Assembly: GCA_947447825.1 (NCBI GenBank)
Contig: CANFLL010000011.1
Span: 1-63,447, forward strand
Reading direction: 5' to 3'
DNA: 63,447 bases
DNA from: Chitinophagaceae bacterium
GTDB taxonomy: Bacteria; Bacteroidota; Bacteroidia; Chitinophagales; Chitinophagaceae
Below are positions 1-8,770 of this stretch, piece by piece (the stretch's first letter is position 1; each line of letters begins with the position of its first letter). The notes beneath the pieces were generated by a model. It searched no databases. It was not told the origin of the DNA and saw only the letters and a program-made list of their open reading frames with translations. The translations under genes and the position numbers were made by a program.

Positions 1-1626
1 AGGCATTCCCTGTAAATATAAAACCTATACTGGCAAATGGTTTCATTGAATTAATAGTCCTAAAGTAAGTTCTTTTGGTTCGATTTTTGCTAAAAGCGGG
101 GCATAATAATACGTATGTCTACTGTCATTCTTCTCGATTTTCCCAATTTATTGCATGAGCGTTTTTTACAAACCGATTTGGGACAATTACACCAATCCAT
201 TCCATTCAAAGCCATGGCTTCTACGATTCCTTTACCCAAACAACAACAAAGTGGCAAAGGCTGCAAACCTTGGTTTAAAGTTGAAGGAGGCATTGGTTTG
301 CTTGTTTTAAAGCATTACCTTAAACTAAGTGATGCCGATTTGATACAACGGATCAATACGGATTGGGCAATGCAGCATTTCTGTGGCATTAGCCTAAAGC
401 CAACAGAAGCAATAAAAGATATCAATTTGCCAAGTTATTGGCGTGGTTATATTGGTCAATATTTGGATATTGATAAACTACAGACTATAGCAGCTAATCA
501 CTGGAAACCCTATATGCAGGAAACCCATATTAGTACAGAAGATGCCACCTGTTATGAGAGTAACATCACCTTTCCGACACCTGTAAAAATAGTCTGGCAA
601 AGTTGTAATGAATTATATCTGGCAAAACAATCGATTCGGAAACGATTAAAACTTCGTGAGTCAAGATGTAACTATGACAAGCATAAGAAATTCTATTTGT
701 CCTACCAGAAATGTAAGAAAAAGTCAAAGCGTAAAGAGAAGAAACTCCTTAAATCCCTCCTTAAATTCTTAAAGCGACTACTTGATTCATACGTTGGATT
801 AATTCAGGAAAAAGAAGTTAAGTTGTCGAACAAGCAGTCTGTTAGGCTAAATACGATAACCACTGTTTATGAACAACAACGCATGAAAGTGTATGGCGAG
901 GTTGACAAGATAAAGGATAGGATAGTAAGCCTCAATAAACCTTACATACGTCCTATTGTAAGGGGTAAAGAGACCAAGGCAGTAGAGTTTGGAGCTAAGG
1001 TGAACAAACTTCAGGTGGATGGAATCAGCTTTATAGAACACTTTAGCTACGATGCCTTCAATGAGGGAACAAGGTTAGCGTCAGGCGTAAGTTTACATCG
1101 TACATTATTTGGCAAATGCACATTGCATGCCTCTGATAAGATTTATGCCACGAATGCCAATAGAACTTATTGTAAGCAAGAAAATATAGTCACCAATTTT
1201 ATTCCAAAGGGCAAACAGAAAGAAGCTCATATAGAACAGGGCAAGACAATGAGGGCAGTGTTGGACAAGGAAAGGGGAACAAGATTAGAAGGGAGTTTTG
1301 GCAATGAAAAGAACCATTACCTGTTGCAGAGGGTTAATGCAAGAAATGCCATAACAGAAAAATGCTGGATATTCTTTGGCATCTTTACTGCCAATGCCTC
1401 CATCATTACCAACAGAAGGGAAAAGGCAAAAGAAAAGGAGACTAAAAAGGCAGCCTAGTCAACCTGAAAAGGGAAACTGCTAGGAGAGGTATGCCCAATA
1501 AGAACATTAACCATCAAAAAATGATTGTTTTCAATAAAAGATGAACCTGTAACGTAAAATCCAGTTAAATCAAATATAAATATATTGCAATATCAAAAAG
1601 ATGCGCAGCAATTACAGGGAATGCCT
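1..1626 (+). mobile_element. Complete insertion sequence, IS5/IS1182-type
   Basis: The element is bounded by 15-bp perfect terminal inverted repeats, AGGCATTCCCTGTAA at 1-15 and its reverse complement at 1612-1626, and holds one transposase gene. The last 153 bases after the gene are non-coding. The same right end recurs in reverse orientation at 63304-63447 with no differences over 144 bases. The left flank is outside the window, so a target duplication cannot be checked. Because the window starts exactly at the left terminus and ends inside the second copy, its borders may be assembly breaks at this repeat. Family placement rests on the transposase only. Confidence 0.88.
115..1458 (+). CDS. 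IS5/IS1182-type DDE transposase
   Basis: This 447-residue protein cuts and joins the ends of the surrounding insertion sequence. The N-terminal part (about residues 50-105) looks like the DUF772-type domain of IS5/IS1182 transposases. The first catalytic aspartate lies in STEDATCYESN (Asp143). A late block with ASDKIYATNANRTYC, followed by LEGSFGNEKNHYLLQRVNARN near residue 400, matches the second Asp region and the Glu motif of the family. The middle is very lysine-rich (about residues 190-220). The frame is intact from the ATG to the TAG, so the enzyme may be active. It is the only gene inside the terminal repeats. Whether it is best called IS5 or IS1182 cannot be decided by eye. Confidence 0.88.
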   Translation: MSTVILLDFPNLLHERFLQTDLGQLHQSIPFKAMASTIPLPKQQQSGKGCKPWFKVEGGIGLLVLKHYLKLSDADLIQRINTDWAMQHFCGISLKPTEAIKDINLPSYWRGYIGQYLDIDKLQTIAANHWKPYMQETHISTEDATCYESNITFPTPVKIVWQSCNELYLAKQSIRKRLKLRESRCNYDKHKKFYLSYQKCKKKSKRKEKKLLKSLLKFLKRLLDSYVGLIQEKEVKLSNKQSVRLNTITTVYEQQRMKVYGEVDKIKDRIVSLNKPYIRPIVRGKETKAVEFGAKVNKLQVDGISFIEHFSYDAFNEGTRLASGVSLHRTLFGKCTLHASDKIYATNANRTYCKQENIVTNFIPKGKQKEAHIEQGKTMRAVLDKERGTRLEGSFGNEKNHYLLQRVNARNAITEKCWIFFGIFTANASIITNRREKAKEKETKKAA

Positions 1627-1876
1627 CAATAATCCCTACCATTTCATTCTCGAATAACAAATTGTTGAATTCCATCTTCCACTTCTTCGTGTTACAACGT
1701 AGTTCAATTGAACCGCAAATAAAGCTAAGTCATTTAACAACGAAGGGACAAAGTAAAAAGTAAAATTGCAATCTCGTCTAAGGGGTACTCATCAACCACG
1801 CAAAGGAGCAGAGTATAAAGGAACGATTGTTTAGTGGCGACTATTTACCGCTTTGTGTTTGACTCACAATTAAACC

Positions 1877-3037
1877 TTATCTATACTTGTACCAAGACCC
1901 TGTATTAAACAATAGTACAGTCTCGTCCTCCTTCACCCAATCTTTTTCAATTAGTTTCTTCAATCCTATGTATGTGGCACTACCTTCAGGAGAAAGCAAA
2001 ATGCCTTCAGATCCGGCTATATCTTCTATTCCACGTTCCATTTCCTCTTCCGAAACGCTGATGCCTATTCCATTACTAGCTCTAACGGCATCAATTATCA
2101 GATCTGTTGCAAAAGGTTTTGGCACTGCCAATCCTAATGCTTTTGTTGCCGAGGCAATATACGTTTCTGGTATAAAGCCACTGTTTAATGTCTGTATCAT
2201 TGGGTTACAATTTTCTGTTTGCACTACTACCATTCGGGGTAACTTACTGTTTATCCATCCCATTTCTTTCATTTCCTTAAAGGCTTTCCACATACCTATC
2301 AACCCTGTGCCTCCTCCTGTAGGATATATAATTACATCAGGCAATTGCCAGTTTAGTTGTTCGGCTATTTCGTAGCCAAGGGTCTTCTTACCTTCCAGTC
2401 TATAAGGTTCTTTCAAGGTACTCATATCAAAGTATCCTTTTTCTGCTTTTAGTTGTGCGGCTTTCTTGCCACAAGCATCTATCAATCCATCAAGCAATAT
2501 CAATTCTGCACCATACAATCTGCATTCTTCTTTCAGTGTTTCGCTAGTATGTCTTGGCATGATTACCGTAGCTTTAATATCAGCTTTGGCGGCATAAGCA
2601 CTCAATGCACCGCCAGCATTGCCAGCCGTAGGAATCACAATATGCTTTATGCCCAACTCTTTTGCTTTAGATACTGCTACACTAATGCCCCTAGCCTTAA
2701 ATGAACCAGTAGGATTAACGCCTTCATCTTTAAGATATATTTTATGAATATTTAGCGTAGAAGCAGCTTTTGAAAGAAGAAAGTTTGGAGTTCCGCCTTC
2801 TTGTAAGGAAACAAGATTGTCTTTATTGAATAATGGCAACAATTGCGCATATCTCCACATAGATGAATCTGTAGTATCGATAATGCTTTTAGAAACGTTT
2901 TTTATGTTGTAATTCGTTACTAAAGGTTGGTTGCAGCAAGTAGCAAAGTTTTGTATTGAATGAATGTTATACTCTTTTTTGCAAAAAGGACAGTATAAAG
3001 AAGTTGCCCTAGAATGTGTTAAATGCACCTGTTCCAT
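1877..3037 (-). CDS. thrC: Threonine synthase (PLP-dependent)
   Basis: Threonine synthase converts O-phosphohomoserine to threonine and phosphate in the cytoplasm. The 386-residue protein has the fold-type II PLP pattern: NPTGSFKARG with the Schiff-base lysine at Lys114, the TAGNAGGA loop for substrate phosphate, and the PTGGGTGLIG phosphate-binding loop. The N-terminus carries CPFC at residues 16-19 and a CC pair at 34-35, the short cysteine motif seen in many thrC products of this length class. The ATG at 3037 starts directly at the conserved N-terminus. It stands alone on the minus strand, 59 bases downstream of the LysR gene. Other PLP lyases such as diaminopropionate lyase are less likely because of the N-terminal cysteine motif. 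Confidence 0.88.
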   Translation of the reverse strand: MEQVHLTHSRATSLYCPFCKKEYNIHSIQNFATCCNQPLVTNYNIKNVSKSIIDTTDSSMWRYAQLLPLFNKDNLVSLQEGGTPNFLLSKAASTLNIHKIYLKDEGVNPTGSFKARGISVAVSKAKELGIKHIVIPTAGNAGGALSAYAAKADIKATVIMPRHTSETLKEECRLYGAELILLDGLIDACGKKAAQLKAEKGYFDMSTLKEPYRLEGKKTLGYEIAEQLNWQLPDVIIYPTGGGTGLIGMWKAFKEMKEMGWINSKLPRMVVVQTENCNPMIQTLNSGFIPETYIASATKALGLAVPKPFATDLIIDAVRASNGIGISVSEEEMERGIEDIAGSEGILLSPEGSATYIGLKKLIEKDWVKEDETVLLFNTGSWYKYR

Positions 3038-3096
3038 GCAGTAAATGTACAGACCGATAGATAACCTAAATGAGTCTTTTTGTTTATGGTCTATAA

Positions 3097-3996
3097 CTAT
3101 AAATTATAGATTGTCTTTGCTTTTTTAATAAACTCTTTATTAAGATTACTCGTTTCGCCTTGCCTTTGAATAAAATAAAAGCTTCGTTCTATCTTCAATC
3201 CTTCAAAATAGACTTCTACCAAATCTCCATATTTTATCTCTTTGATCACAGAGCGTTGTGGAAGAAAACCTAAGCAATCCGATTCAATAATAAAATTTTT
3301 CAACGCTTCTGTGCCACCAAGTTTCACTTTAACCAGTAGGTTGTTTTCTTTTATTCCTTGTTCTTCCAACATTATTTTCAGTGCAGCCAATGTGCCACTC
3401 CCTCTTTCCCTTAGGGCAATTGGAAGATTAACAATATCTGTAATCTTATACTTTTTCTTTTGGGCAATCGGGCTATTCCTACTGCACACAGCTATTACTC
3501 TATCGGTTATAAATGGAGTATAATCCACATTAGATAACTTGCTATGCCCTTCCACAATGCCAAGGTTAATCTCTTTGTTGATGAGTGCTTCTAAAACCGT
3601 TTCAGTGTTTCTGTTCAATAAAGTAATATCAATATTCGGATGCCACTTATGAAATAAGGACAATACTTTAGGTAATATATAGAGTGCCACCGTGGTGCTT
3701 GCCCCCAATTTTAACAAACCTTCTGCTTGTAAAGCTTTGGTTAAAATGGATAGATCATGAATGGTTTGTTCTTGAATGTTTTTTACTTCCAATAGCTTTT
3801 CATACAATAATTTGCCTGCATCGGTAAGCTCTATTTGCAATCCTTTTCGTTCAAATAGTTTGGTTTTATATTCTTGTTCCAATGCTTTTATGTGCTTACT
3901 GATGGCAGGTTGTGATATAAATAAAATTATTGCTGCCTTAGAGAAACTTTTCTCTGTAGCCACTTGATAAAATACTTCATGCCTTGTAGAAATCAT
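3097..3996 (-). CDS. LysR-family transcriptional regulator
   Basis: The 299-residue protein has the standard LysR layout: an N-terminal winged helix-turn-helix (residues 1-60, with the family pattern FSKAAIILFISQPAISKHIKALE) and a periplasmic-binding-protein-like effector domain from about residue 90 to the end. LysR proteins bind as tetramers upstream of target genes and respond to a small molecule. The gene is transcribed towards thrC, 59 bases away, and diverges from the small membrane protein and TonB receptor at 4144-7239. Either neighbour could be its target. The effector cannot be read from sequence. Confidence 0.92.
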   Translation of the reverse strand: MISTRHEVFYQVATEKSFSKAAIILFISQPAISKHIKALEQEYKTKLFERKGLQIELTDAGKLLYEKLLEVKNIQEQTIHDLSILTKALQAEGLLKLGASTTVALYILPKVLSLFHKWHPNIDITLLNRNTETVLEALINKEINLGIVEGHSKLSNVDYTPFITDRVIAVCSRNSPIAQKKKYKITDIVNLPIALRERGSGTLAALKIMLEEQGIKENNLLVKVKLGGTEALKNFIIESDCLGFLPQRSVIKEIKYGDLVEVYFEGLKIERSFYFIQRQGETSNLNKEFIKKAKTIYNL

Positions 3997-4095
3997 AAGT
4001 AAAAGTAATGAGATAGATAAATTAAAAAAACATTATGTTTAGTATCTGTTATCAAGCAACTGTTTTGTAACACTCATCTTTAACAATTGTTTTTT

Positions 4096-4128
4096 TTGAA
4101 ACAAAGTTGCAATTATTATATTTGCAAC
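4096..4128 (+). promoter_or_regulatory. Bacteroidota promoter with overlapping inverted-repeat operator
   Basis: TTG at 4096-4098 and TATATTTG at 4117-4124 are 18 bases apart, matching the TTG / TAnnTTTG promoter of Bacteroidota. A perfect inverted repeat, GTTGCAA at 4106-4112 and TTGCAAC at 4122-4128 (9-base spacer), covers the -7 box. This is the geometry of a repressor operator. It drives the small protein at 4144 and probably the TonB receptor. A metal-dependent repressor is a guess from the receptor type. Confidence 0.65.
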
Positions 4129-4143
4129 ATCACATACGACTCT

Positions 4144-4473
4144 ATGCGTGGATTTACAAGAAAAATTATTGCAATTCTGCTACTATTTCTATTTTTAGAA
4201 AAGGTAGGGCTTCGCTTATTCTTGCATACCATTTTGCATCAGGAAACGATTAGTATTGCTAATTCAAAACAAAAGAAAGCACATAAGCAATCTGTTTCGC
4301 AACAGGATTGTGGTTGTTTAGATGATTTCTTTATCCCCATAACAGATGTTGAAGACCCTAAATTACCCTTACCAACCCTTACTTACATTTTTACTATTGC
4401 ATCTTTCAAATACAATAGTATCTATTCATCTCCCACTTATTCCACTCGGTTACGGGGGCCACCATCTGCTTAA
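4144..4473 (+). CDS. Small membrane-anchored protein upstream of a TonB receptor
   Basis: The product is a 109-residue protein with one N-terminal hydrophobic segment (IIAILLLFLFLEKVGL), a lysine/histidine stretch, the motif QQDCGCLDDFFIPIT and a C-terminal end TRLRGPPS. Small proteins of this layout often precede TonB-dependent receptors in Bacteroidota, but I know of no assigned function. I place the start at the ATG 4144 and not at the in-frame TTG 4087, because the promoter -7 box lies at 4117-4124, downstream of the TTG. The cysteine and histidine content would fit metal binding, which is inference. The receptor gene starts 303 bases further on. Confidence 0.65.
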   Translation: MRGFTRKIIAILLLFLFLEKVGLRLFLHTILHQETISIANSKQKKAHKQSVSQQDCGCLDDFFIPITDVEDPKLPLPTLTYIFTIASFKYNSIYSSPTYSTRLRGPPSA

Positions 4474-4776
4474 ATTAAGCTCAATTAATGTTTTTGATCA
4501 AATTTGTTTTAATTAAGAAAAGAATTGCCACAGGGTCTCTAATGTAATTAACACAAAGAATCACTGAGAAGAAGATTATTGTATAATCAATAATAACAAA
4601 ATATCACTGGCTTCTTGAATGTTCAATTTACACCTCTATTAATTACTTCTTTTAAGAATCTTGTCAAAATAAATTGAGCAGCTTCTCATTCAATGCTATG
4701 TCTATTTGACTTATTACTTTCAACTTTCATTGCTATTGCACTAACTAATGCGATAGCTTACTATTAAATTTATAAA
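4474..4776. other. Intergenic stretch before the TonB receptor
   Basis: This 303-base AT-rich stretch holds no open frame of note. I see no clear terminator or promoter in it. The receptor may be co-transcribed with the small gene or have its own promoter here. Confidence 0.5.
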
Positions 4777-7239
4777 ATGAATAAATTATATTATTGCGTA
4801 CTCGCAATCTTGATTTCTATAGGTGGAATATCTCAAAACAATCCATCCCGCAAAGGCAATGCTTCTTTATCCGGTATTGTTACCGACAGCAAGAATAATG
4901 GTTTATATGGCGCAACAATCAGCATCATAGACCTAAAAAAAGGCCAAGCCACCGATTCCATTGGTCAATATATTTTTACTAATCTTCCTGCGGGCAAGTA
5001 TTTGGTAGAAGTGAAGCTGTTGGGTTTTAAATCTATAACCCAGAACATTAATCTTACACAAGGGGGACATTTCAATTTTAAATTGGTAGAAAGTTTTGTA
5101 GATGAAGGCGAGGTGGTTGTTACAGGCGTATCTAAAGCAACCCTTATAAAGCGAAATCCTGTGCCAATTGTTTCTGTTAGTCATGATTATTTGGTTACTA
5201 ATCTTGCCACCAATGCCATCGATGCGTTGGTTAAAATTCCAGGTGTACGTGCTGTAACTACTGGCCCCAATATTTCCAAGCCCTTTATTAGAGGTTTGGG
5301 TTATAACAGAATCCTTACTTTATATGATGGTGTGCGGCAAGAGGGGCAACAATGGGGCGATGAGCACGGCATAGAGGTTGACCAATATAGCGAGGAAAAG
5401 GTGGAGATAATAAAAGGGCCTGCCAGCTTGAGTTATGGCTCGGATGCATTGGCGGGTGTGGTAAACATTATTCCTACACAGCCTGCACCAGAGGGAAAGA
5501 TGGTGGGCAATGCTGTATTAGATTACCAAAGCAACAATAAATACATTGGTGGTTCTGCTTATTTAAGCCAAACCAAGAATGGTTTGGAATGGCAAGCACG
5601 AATCTCACACAAGCAAGCGGCTGATTATCAAAATAAATATGATGGTCGTGTATTTGGCACTGCTTTTAACGAAACGGATGCCAATGCCTCTGTTGGTATT
5701 CACCGTAATTGGGGCTTTTCTCATTTTAATGTTGTTCTCTATAATGATTTGCAAGAGATACCCGATGGCAGCAGGGATAGTGCTACACATCGGTTTACGA
5801 GACAGATTAGCGAAGCAGACTCCGTACACCAAATAGTTTCGGATGATGATTTAAAGAGTTATACCATCGAGAAACTACATCAGCATGTGCAGCATTTTAG
5901 GGTTTATTGGAGTAATGATTTGATAGTGGGCGATGGAAATCACATGTTAGTTAATCTAGGTTATCAAAACAGCATTCGTAGAGAGTATAGCCATCCTATC
6001 TTGAATGACATACCAGGATTGTATCTGCAACTAAACACCTTTAATTATGATATAAAATATTCTTTCAAGGAGTTGAACGATTGGAATATTACCGCAGGCG
6101 TTAATGGGATGAATCAGCATAATAAGGCAACTGATGGCACAGAGTTTATTGTGCCCAATTATCATCAGTTTGATATAGGCCCTTTTGTTACTGCAAAGAA
6201 ATCGTATGGCAAACTAGATGTGGCTGGCGGCGTTCGATTCGATGTGCGTTCTTTTAAAAACGATGAACTTTATTCTAAAACAAACCCTACCACAGGTTTC
6301 GATATGCCTGTTTATGGTGCGGATACGGTGGGCGGCACAAAGGTTTTTTCTAATTATACCAAAACTTTCTCTGGCTTTTCTGGTAGTCTCGGTGCTACTT
6401 ATAATTTTTCTTCTCGTCTTTCTATTAAAGCAAATATTGGTAGAGGTTATCGTGCGCCAAACATTGCAGAGGTTTCTGCCAATGGCGTTCATCCAGGAAC
6501 CAATATTTATCAGTTGGGCAATCCAGACTTTAAGCCAGAGTTTAGCTGGCAGCAAGATTTAGGCATTCTTTATTCTGGAAAATATGTGGTGGCTTCTCTT
6601 GATTTGTTTAATAATAATATTGAGAATTATATCTACAACCAAAAGCTTACCAATCCCGATGGTAGCGATTTGGAGCTTGTTCCAGGCAATCAGACTTTCC
6701 AATTTCAGTCAGCAAGGGCACATTTGTACGGGGGAGAATGTATTGTGGACATTCATCCTATAAAGTCACTTCATTTCGAAAACAGTATTTCTCTTGTTTA
6801 TGCAGAGAATAAAGGTGTGGCGGGCAAACCAGTTTCGGATAGTGCCAAATACCTACCACAAATTTCTCCTGCACATGGCACTACCGAGTTACGGTTAGAT
6901 TTTAGCAACAAAAAGCTACACATCGTAAAAGGATTTGTCAAGGCACAGCTAGAGTTTTTTGGTGCGCAAAACAGGGCTTATCAGGCTTACAATACCGAGA
7001 CACAAACGCCGGGCTATACCCTCTTTAATGCGGGTCTGGGTGGCAGCATTACCAATAAGGCCAACAAAACACTATTCAGTATTTACCTGATGGGCAACAA
7101 TTTGTTTAATGTGGCATACCAAGATCACCTCAGTAGGTTGAAATACTTTTATTCGTACCCCAATCCAAAAACGGGTGTTGATGGTATTTATAATATGGGC
7201 AGGAATATCAGTTTGAAACTAGATGTACCGTTTAATTGA
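4777..7239 (+). CDS. TonB-dependent outer-membrane receptor, probably for metal
   Basis: This 820-residue protein is an outer-membrane transporter energised by TonB. After a signal peptide (ending near the ISQNN region) come a carboxypeptidase-regulatory-like beta domain (about residues 30-105: GNASLSGIVTDS ... AGKYLVEV), a plug domain (about 125-230) with FIRGLGYNRILTLYDGV, QWGDEHGIEVD and EIIKGPASLSYGSDALAGVVNI, and a long beta-barrel ending in an aromatic-terminated strand. There is no SusD-like partner, which argues against glycan uptake. The plug motif around WGDEHGIEVD resembles receptors annotated for zinc or other metals, but the substrate is inference. The upstream operator at 4106-4128 is consistent with metal control. 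Confidence 0.88.
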   Translation: MNKLYYCVLAILISIGGISQNNPSRKGNASLSGIVTDSKNNGLYGATISIIDLKKGQATDSIGQYIFTNLPAGKYLVEVKLLGFKSITQNINLTQGGHFNFKLVESFVDEGEVVVTGVSKATLIKRNPVPIVSVSHDYLVTNLATNAIDALVKIPGVRAVTTGPNISKPFIRGLGYNRILTLYDGVRQEGQQWGDEHGIEVDQYSEEKVEIIKGPASLSYGSDALAGVVNIIPTQPAPEGKMVGNAVLDYQSNNKYIGGSAYLSQTKNGLEWQARISHKQAADYQNKYDGRVFGTAFNETDANASVGIHRNWGFSHFNVVLYNDLQEIPDGSRDSATHRFTRQISEADSVHQIVSDDDLKSYTIEKLHQHVQHFRVYWSNDLIVGDGNHMLVNLGYQNSIRREYSHPILNDIPGLYLQLNTFNYDIKYSFKELNDWNITAGVNGMNQHNKATDGTEFIVPNYHQFDIGPFVTAKKSYGKLDVAGGVRFDVRSFKNDELYSKTNPTTGFDMPVYGADTVGGTKVFSNYTKTFSGFSGSLGATYNFSSRLSIKANIGRGYRAPNIAEVSANGVHPGTNIYQLGNPDFKPEFSWQQDLGILYSGKYVVASLDLFNNNIENYIYNQKLTNPDGSDLELVPGNQTFQFQSARAHLYGGECIVDIHPIKSLHFENSISLVYAENKGVAGKPVSDSAKYLPQISPAHGTTELRLDFSNKKLHIVKGFVKAQLEFFGAQNRAYQAYNTETQTPGYTLFNAGLGGSITNKANKTLFSIYLMGNNLFNVAYQDHLSRLKYFYSYPNPKTGVDGIYNMGRNISLKLDVPFN

Positions 7240-7286
7240 TGGCTAAACTTAGACTTTACTTTTCATTGGTCTCTAAATAAGGCACT

Positions 7287-7324
7287 AATTATATGCCCTG
7301 TTCACGTGAACGGGGCATATAATT
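7287..7324. repeat. 38-bp near-perfect palindrome
   Basis: The sequence reads the same on both strands except for one position that forms a G-U pair in RNA. The centre is TTCACGTGAA and the arms contain ATATGCCC / GGGGCATAT. It lies 48 bases after the TonB receptor stop. It could be a hairpin ending that transcript, though no T-run follows, or a protein-binding palindrome. Confidence 0.7.
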
Positions 7325-7390
7325 GATCAAATATGTATGCCGAAATTGGCAATGAGTGAGATTTTGGAGGGGAAGGGGAATAGTAAATTA

Positions 7391-7548
7391 GGTTATGCTA
7401 AATTTAGTGTGAGAAGTTGATTTCTCTTTAATATTTTATGGTATGGAAAAGAACAAGTTTGTACGTTTTTTGCACTATAAACCAATAAATTGCCTCTTAT
7501 TCATGAATCTAAGCTTATAAACGATTCCACACTGAATTTAGTATAACC
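7391..7548. mobile_element. MITE-like element, 158 bp
   Basis: The element has 21-bp terminal inverted repeats that match at 19 positions (outer end GGTTAT, inner end CAGTGTG or TAGTGTG). The interior has no coding frame. Immediately to the right, from 7549, the reading frame of the ATPase remnant begins, so the element sits at the breakpoint of that gene. No clear target duplication is visible. No autonomous partner with these ends is present in the window. Confidence 0.55.
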
Positions 7549-7931
7549 GTAAAAATTATAATAGAGGTGTAGAAAAGGTTGTCAATAATGCTATTATATT
7601 CAATATCCCTTTTAATAAGCAAAGCCCCCCTGCTTTCTTTGCCATTGATAATATAGAAGCTTCTTTTCATCCTCGTCTGTGTGAGGAGTTAATTAAGAAC
7701 ATGGTGGAACTTGCAAAGAGGCATGACAAACAAATTGTCCTTACCTCGCATAACCCTTTCGTATTGGATGGATTGAACTTAGATGATAATGAACAACGTT
7801 TGTATGTGGTGAGACGTAATGCCGATGGAGAAACAATTACCGACATGATAGAAAAAGCTCCGCAAAATGTAAAGCTTTTCGAGGCTTGGATGCGTGGCTA
7901 TATTGGCGGACAACCTGAAACAATAAACTAA
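7542..7931 (+). pseudogene. C-terminal remnant of an AAA/OLD-type ATPase
   Basis: The frame is open from just after a TAG at 7539-7541 and encodes about 127 recognisable residues. They include a Walker-B-like strand FFAIDNIEASFHPRLC and the H-loop motif LTSHNPFVLDGL of SMC/ABC-like AAA ATPases of the AAA_21/OLD group. The Walker A half, about two thirds of such a protein, is absent. The first ATG in frame is at 7701, after the Walker B part. The 5' border coincides with the end of a MITE-like element. The stop codon TAA (7929-7931) overlaps the ATG of the next gene by one base, so the two were translated as a coupled pair. Confidence 0.75.
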
Positions 7932-8635
7932 TGAGATTTTTAATAGCAGGTGAAGGTTTAACAGATTTCATCGTTTTACAAAACCTGTTGCGAGGTTTCT
8001 TTAACGACAAGAATCTATCTGCCACGCGTTTATTGCCTAAAGATAAAGAACCAGTTGGTTGGGGAAACTTATTTAATTATCTTACAGCGGAAGAATTTAA
8101 ACAAGCTGTACCTTTTAGTGATTACACGATTGTTCAGATAGATACGGGTACTTCCCAAGAATGGAAGAAGGATATCACCTCTATTGATTCGAAAACAACT
8201 GATTTAATTCCTTTTATTGAAGCGATTAAAACTGTTTTAATAAATAAGATGGGATTTGATTTTTACAACGAAAATAAAGACAAAATATTATTTGCTATTT
8301 GTGTTCATGATATAGAGTGCTGGTTATTGCCTTTTAATGCCACACTTCCTGCGCATCAAAAGAAAATGGTTGGATGCGTTAATGCCATTGAGAAGCTTGC
8401 AAATGAAAAGGGATTTTCTATAAATGAAAAGAACTATGCTGGAGGAAAGCACTATGACATCTTATCCAAACCAATGCGAGGAAATGGGGAATTGATTACT
8501 AAGGGTAAGTTGAATGAAAGCCTCTCTTTTTCATTTATGAACTATCAAAAGTCATTAAAAAAGATAGATAATCCCCATTTTAGCATACCTATAAGAGAGA
8601 CACTACAAGCAAATAACCTATCTGTACAGGCTTAA
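7931..8635 (+). CDS. Toprim-like partner protein of the ATPase (DUF4276-like)
   Basis: The product is a 234-residue cytoplasmic protein. It opens with MRFLIAGEGLTDFIVLQNLL, the GEGxTD pattern at the start of Toprim-like nuclease domains, and carries IVQIDTGTSQEW near residue 70 and CVHDIECWLLP near residue 125. Proteins of this kind (DUF4276 and RloB relatives) are usually encoded directly after an AAA_21-type ATPase, as here, and several such pairs are anti-phage systems. That assignment comes from gene layout and motifs, not from a database hit. The gene itself is intact, while its ATPase partner is truncated. Confidence 0.68.
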   Translation: MRFLIAGEGLTDFIVLQNLLRGFFNDKNLSATRLLPKDKEPVGWGNLFNYLTAEEFKQAVPFSDYTIVQIDTGTSQEWKKDITSIDSKTTDLIPFIEAIKTVLINKMGFDFYNENKDKILFAICVHDIECWLLPFNATLPAHQKKMVGCVNAIEKLANEKGFSINEKNYAGGKHYDILSKPMRGNGELITKGKLNESLSFSFMNYQKSLKKIDNPHFSIPIRETLQANNLSVQA

Positions 8636-8770
8636 ATAAAACAATTGAAATATAATTTCAACTTACTTCCGCCGACTCGCCGACTATGAACCTTGATTTA
8701 CCCATGTTTAAATCCTCTTAACTTTTTGAGGAACAATAGCTGTTTAAGTTCGTTCATAAAAGAATCAGTT

